Source: Amycolatopsis kentuckyensis (GTDB lineage Bacteria; Actinomycetota; Actinomycetes; Mycobacteriales; Pseudonocardiaceae). From it: a stretch of 48,377 bases of DNA. Under the pieces are notes generated by a model. That model did not search any database and was not told the origin of the DNA. It saw nothing but the letters and a program-made list of their open reading frames with translations. Made by a program: the position numbers and the translations under genes. Location: assembly GCF_002155975.1 (NCBI RefSeq), contig NZ_MUMI01000126.1, positions 1-48,377 of the forward strand, given 5' to 3'. Positions 45,811 to 48,377 of this stretch are shown here, piece after piece (the first letter of the stretch is position 1; every line of letters starts with the position of its first letter).

Positions 45811-46379
45811 GCGTCCATGGTCTCGCACCGCAGCCCGGCGACAAGGAGCTTCACCATCCCTCGCGCGTCGTAGCGGGGATCGTCCGCGCCGATGCAGAGG
45901 TTGCCGACCCCGCGCATGAGGTCCAGCGGCGCCACCCGGGCCCGGACCTCGCCGGCGGCGATCGCCGCGTCGAGCAGCTCGCCACACGCCGGCACCAGCC
46001 GGTCCAGGAAGTACGCGTGCAGCGCCTCGAAGCCGGTGTTGTCGGACTGGAGCGCCCCGGCGAGCCCGTGCTTGGTCACCAGGAAGTCCACGAACAGGTC
46101 GATCCACTGCGTCAGCGCGGCATACGGCGATTCGTGCGAGGCCAGCAAGGCGGGCGCCGCCGCCGCGCAGGCGTCCACCTGGTGCCGGAAGACCGCGATG
46201 ACCAGGTCCGCCCGGGTCGGGAAGTGCCGGTAGATGGTGCCCATCCCGACGCCGGCCTTCGCCGCGATGTCCCGCACCGGCGCGTCCACGCCGGAGGCGA
46301 CGAAGACCGCGGCCGCCGCGTCCAGCAACGTCTTTTCGTTGCGCCGGGCGTCCGCCCGCTTGGGCTTGCGTTCGCCCAC
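45807..46379 (-). CDS. TetR family transcriptional regulator
   Basis: The 190-aa regulator has the DNA-binding part ADARRNEKTLLDAAAAVFVASGVDAPVRDIAAKAGVGMGTIYRHFPTRADLVIAVFRHQVDAC (about 10-70), of the type with GVGMGTIYRHFP. A C-terminal domain of the TetR_C_33-like kind follows. GTG 46379 has GGGAGGG three to five bases upstream. Two similar inverted repeats lie between it and the divergent aldo-keto reductase gene. It controls its own operon with the PPOX gene and probably the divergent pair. Confidence 0.9.
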   Translation of the reverse strand: MGERKPKRADARRNEKTLLDAAAAVFVASGVDAPVRDIAAKAGVGMGTIYRHFPTRADLVIAVFRHQVDACAAAAPALLASHESPYAALTQWIDLFVDFLVTKHGLAGALQSDNTGFEALHAYFLDRLVPACGELLDAAIAAGEVRARVAPLDLMRGVGNLCIGADDPRYDARGMVKLLVAGLRCETMDA

Positions 46380-46397
46380 CGACCCTCCCTTGCTAAG

Positions 46398-46436
46398 CGG
46401 AACAATGTTCCGTATCGTTAGCGGAGCAACGTTCCG
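46398..46436. promoter_or_regulatory. Tandem TetR operators (CGGAAC doublet)
   Basis: CGGAACAATGTTCCG (46398-46412) is perfect; CGGAGCAACGTTCCG (46422-46436) has one arm mismatch. They are 24 bp apart and lie between the divergent TetR and aldo-keto reductase genes, covering the promoter of the latter. Confidence 0.8.
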
Positions 46437-46466
46437 TTTGCCTATCCTGCCACGGAGGCACTCCCC

Positions 46467-47489
46467 ATGCAGTACCGCACCTTGGGCCGCACCGGCGTCC
46501 AGGTCAGCACCCTCGCGCTCGGCGCGATGAACTTCGGCGCCATCGGAAACACGACGCAGGACGAGGCCACCGCCATCGTCGACGCCGCGCTCGAAGCCGG
46601 CGTCAACCTCGTCGACACCGCCGACATGTACGGCCAGGGCGAGTCGGAGACGATGGTCGGCAAGGCGATCGCCGGCCGCCGCGACGACCTCGTGCTGGCC
46701 ACGAAGGCGACCATGCCGATGGGCGAAGAGCGCAACCACCGCGGGAATTCGCGCCGCTGGCTGGTCACCGCGCTCGACGACAGCCTGCGCCGCCTCGGCG
46801 TCGACCACGTCGACCTCTACCAGCTCCACCGCTGGGACCCCGCGACGAGCGACGAGGAAGCGCTTTCCGCGCTGACCGACCTGCAGCGTGCGGGCAAGAT
46901 CCGGTACTTCGGGTCCTCGACGTTCCCCGCGTACCGCATCGTCCAGGCGCAGTGGGCCGCCCGCGCGCACCACCTCGGCCGGTACGTCACCGAGCAGCCG
47001 AGTTACTCGATCCTGCAGCGCGGCATCGAAGCCCACGTGCTGCCGGTGACCGAGGAGTACGGCATGGGCGTCCTGGCCTGGAGCCCGCTGGCTTCGGGCT
47101 GGCTGTCGGGCGCGATCCGCGCGGGCCGGGAGTTCAGCGGAAATCGCGCGAAGGTCGTGCCGCAGCGCTTCGACCTCGACATCCCGGCCAACCGCGCCCG
47201 CCTCGACGCGGTGGAGAAACTGGTCAAGCTGGCCGACGCGGCCGGCCTCACCCTGATCCAGCTGGCGCTCGGCTTCGTCACCGCACACCCGGGTGTGACG
47301 AGCGCGCTGATCGGCCCGCGCACCCCGGACCACCTGGCTGCCCAGCTCGCGGCCGCCGACACGGTGCTGCCGGCCGACGTCCTCGACGAGATCGACACCA
47401 TCGTGGCGCCCGGCGTCGACCTGGCCCCGGACGAGAAGTTCGACACCCCGCCGGCGCTGCTCGACGCGTCACTGCGGCGGCGCCGGTGA
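46467..47489 (+). CDS. Aldo/keto reductase
   Basis: The 340-aa NADPH-dependent TIM-barrel reductase starts MQYRTLGRTGVQVSTLALGAMNFGAIG and carries the expected active-site strands: NLVDTADMYGQGESETMVGKAI (catalytic Asp and Tyr), VLATKATM (Lys) and VDLYQLHRWDPATS (His). TSALIGPRTPDHLAAQLAAAD is the usual C-terminal cofactor region. GGAGG precedes ATG by seven bases. It is translationally coupled to the LLM oxidoreductase (GTGA overlap) and divergent from the TetR/PPOX pair. The substrate is unknown; a role in reactive-carbonyl or xenobiotic reduction is plausible. Confidence 0.92.
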   Translation: MQYRTLGRTGVQVSTLALGAMNFGAIGNTTQDEATAIVDAALEAGVNLVDTADMYGQGESETMVGKAIAGRRDDLVLATKATMPMGEERNHRGNSRRWLVTALDDSLRRLGVDHVDLYQLHRWDPATSDEEALSALTDLQRAGKIRYFGSSTFPAYRIVQAQWAARAHHLGRYVTEQPSYSILQRGIEAHVLPVTEEYGMGVLAWSPLASGWLSGAIRAGREFSGNRAKVVPQRFDLDIPANRARLDAVEKLVKLADAAGLTLIQLALGFVTAHPGVTSALIGPRTPDHLAAQLAAADTVLPADVLDEIDTIVAPGVDLAPDEKFDTPPALLDASLRRRR

Positions 47490-48343
47490 AGTTCGGCATC
47501 ATGACCGCACCGCAGCAGGTCGGTTACGACGAGATCCTGCGCGTGTGGCGAGAAGCGGACAAGGTACCGGAGATCGAGCACGCGTGGCTGTTCGACCACC
47601 TGATGCCGATAGCCGGCAACCCGGACGGCCCGATCTTCGAAGGCTGGACCCTGCTTTCGGCGCTGGCGGCCCAGACATCCCGGCTGCGCATCGGCCTGCT
47701 GGTCACCAGCAACCGGTTCCGCCCACCGGCCATGCTGGCCAAGATCGCCACAACGGTCGACATAGTCTCGGGCGGACGCCTCGACTTCGGCATCGGCGCG
47801 GGCTCCCGGCCAAGCCACCCACTGGCCCGACGCGAGTACGACGCCCACGGCTTGCCGTACCTCAGCCAGGCGGACGCGGTCACGGCCCTGGACGAGGCAT
47901 GCACGGTGATCCGTCGCTTGTGGACATCCCCATCACCGTTCGACTTCTCGGGAGCGCACGTCCGCCTTTCGGGGGCATACGGAAACCCACGGCCGCTACA
48001 GCGCCCCCACCCCCCGATCATGATCGGCGGCCGAGCAAACGCAACGCTGCGGGTGGTGGCAAAGCACGCGGACATGTGGAACATCCCGGGCGGCGGCGAC
48101 ATCGCGGACCTGGCCGCCCGAAGTCGCTTGCTGGACAAGTACTGCGCGGAGCTGGGCCGCAACCCGGCAGAGATCACGCGGTCGATCTTCCTACCGGTGG
48201 AGTACGAGCGACCGCAGGTGACGCGGGAGAAGATCGCCGAGGCCGCGGACGCAGGGTTCGGCCACTTCGTGCTCGGGCTGGCCGATCCGTATCCGGAGGG
48301 GATCGCGGAGTGGGTGGCGGAGGAGCTGATCCGCCACCAGTAA
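47486..48343 (+). CDS. LLM-class flavin or F420-dependent oxidoreductase
   Basis: The 285-aa protein starts VKFGIMTAPQQVGYDEILRVWREADKVPEIEHAWLFDHLMPIAGNPDGPIFEGWTLLSALAAQTSRLRIGLLVTSNRFRPPAMLAKIATTVDIVSGGRLDFGIGAGSRPSHPLARREYDAHG. This is the luciferase-like monooxygenase / F420-dependent family; RPSHPLARREYDAHG and HPPIMIGGRANATLRVVAKHADMWN match actinobacterial F420 members. The start GTG overlaps the aldo-keto reductase stop by GTGA. Which cofactor it uses (F420 or FMN) cannot be settled from sequence alone. Substrate unknown. Confidence 0.88.
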   Translation: MKFGIMTAPQQVGYDEILRVWREADKVPEIEHAWLFDHLMPIAGNPDGPIFEGWTLLSALAAQTSRLRIGLLVTSNRFRPPAMLAKIATTVDIVSGGRLDFGIGAGSRPSHPLARREYDAHGLPYLSQADAVTALDEACTVIRRLWTSPSPFDFSGAHVRLSGAYGNPRPLQRPHPPIMIGGRANATLRVVAKHADMWNIPGGGDIADLAARSRLLDKYCAELGRNPAEITRSIFLPVEYERPQVTREKIAEAADAGFGHFVLGLADPYPEGIAEWVAEELIRHQ

Positions 48344-48377
48344 GGCCCTGCCCCACGGAGGAGCGGGGTGGTCATCC

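Noticed and set aside
46857-46867. GAAGCGCTTTC inside the aldo-keto reductase gene as another LacI-motif site
   Set aside because: It lies deep in coding sequence (Glu-Ala-Leu-Ser codons), 390 bp from the start, and is only a partial match.
48344-48377. A further gene or terminator at the right edge
   Set aside because: Only 34 bases remain; CCCC/GGGG pairing is weak and no start with a ribosome site can be defended.

Overview
The window is high-GC actinobacterial DNA with strong G/C third-position bias, GTG and TTG starts, Tat and Sec signal peptides, CBM2 modules and an F420-type LLM oxidoreductase. Overall gene style suggests a soil actinomycete, most likely a Pseudonocardiaceae member such as Amycolatopsis. 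The genus is an inference; no 16S or other marker is present. No tRNA, rRNA or CRISPR array was seen.

Region 1 (1-4841) is the edge of a surface-polysaccharide locus: a truncated gene start, a GT2 glycosyltransferase, a HemY-like FAD oxidoreductase and a convergent UDP-GlcNAc 2-epimerase. A secreted lysyl-oxidase homologue with its copper site and both cofactor residues follows. Region 2 (4854-7489, minus strand) is a four-gene run ending in two MEDS-domain proteins, one carrying a STAS domain and one a HATPase domain. They look like a partner-switching pair.

Region 3 (7580-27571) is the core of the window: a locus for rhamnogalacturonan-I, galactan and mannan use. It holds two GH53 galactanases, a PL9 pectate lyase, a GH2 beta-galactosidase, a PL11 rhamnogalacturonan lyase, two CE12-type acetylesterases and a PL26-type exolyase. 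It also holds a trimodular acetylesterase / GH5 mannanase / CBM2 protein, a CUT1 ABC importer lacking its ATPase, a YesL-like (DUF624) membrane protein and a LacI repressor. It parallels the Bacillus yes/yet pectin cluster. Its promoters carry several LacI-type palindromes: a TTGAATCGGTTCA site over both divergent promoters at 23.6-23.8 kb, a GAAAGCGCTTTC family at three promoters, and an exact CebR/CelR-type box (TGGGAGCGCTCCCA) in front of the mannanase operon.

Region 4 (27663-35088) holds a TPR protein, a decayed IS3 transposase between 21-bp repeats, two divergent TetR systems with visible operators, an orphan STAS protein behind a sigma-B-type promoter, and a compact RsbQ-RsbP-RsbV-like operon. 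Region 5 (35055-48343) is mostly metabolic: a DapA-family aldolase with LysR, a methyltransferase, a small conserved protein plus GlmS behind a 20-bp inverted repeat, a secreted BNR_4-like beta-propeller, a secreted peptidoglycan-binding-like protein, a P450-TetR-ferredoxin-ferredoxin reductase operon, and a TetR/PPOX pair divergent from an aldo-keto reductase and an LLM oxidoreductase.

Logic of the main system (inference): secreted PL9, PL11, PL26, GH53 and GH5 enzymes cut pectin and mannan, CE12 and CE3-like esterases remove acetyl groups, the ABC system imports the oligosaccharides, and LacI-type repressors couple expression to them. The importer ATPase, unsaturated-uronyl hydrolases (GH105/GH88), rhamnosidases and rhamnose catabolism are not in the window and must lie elsewhere.
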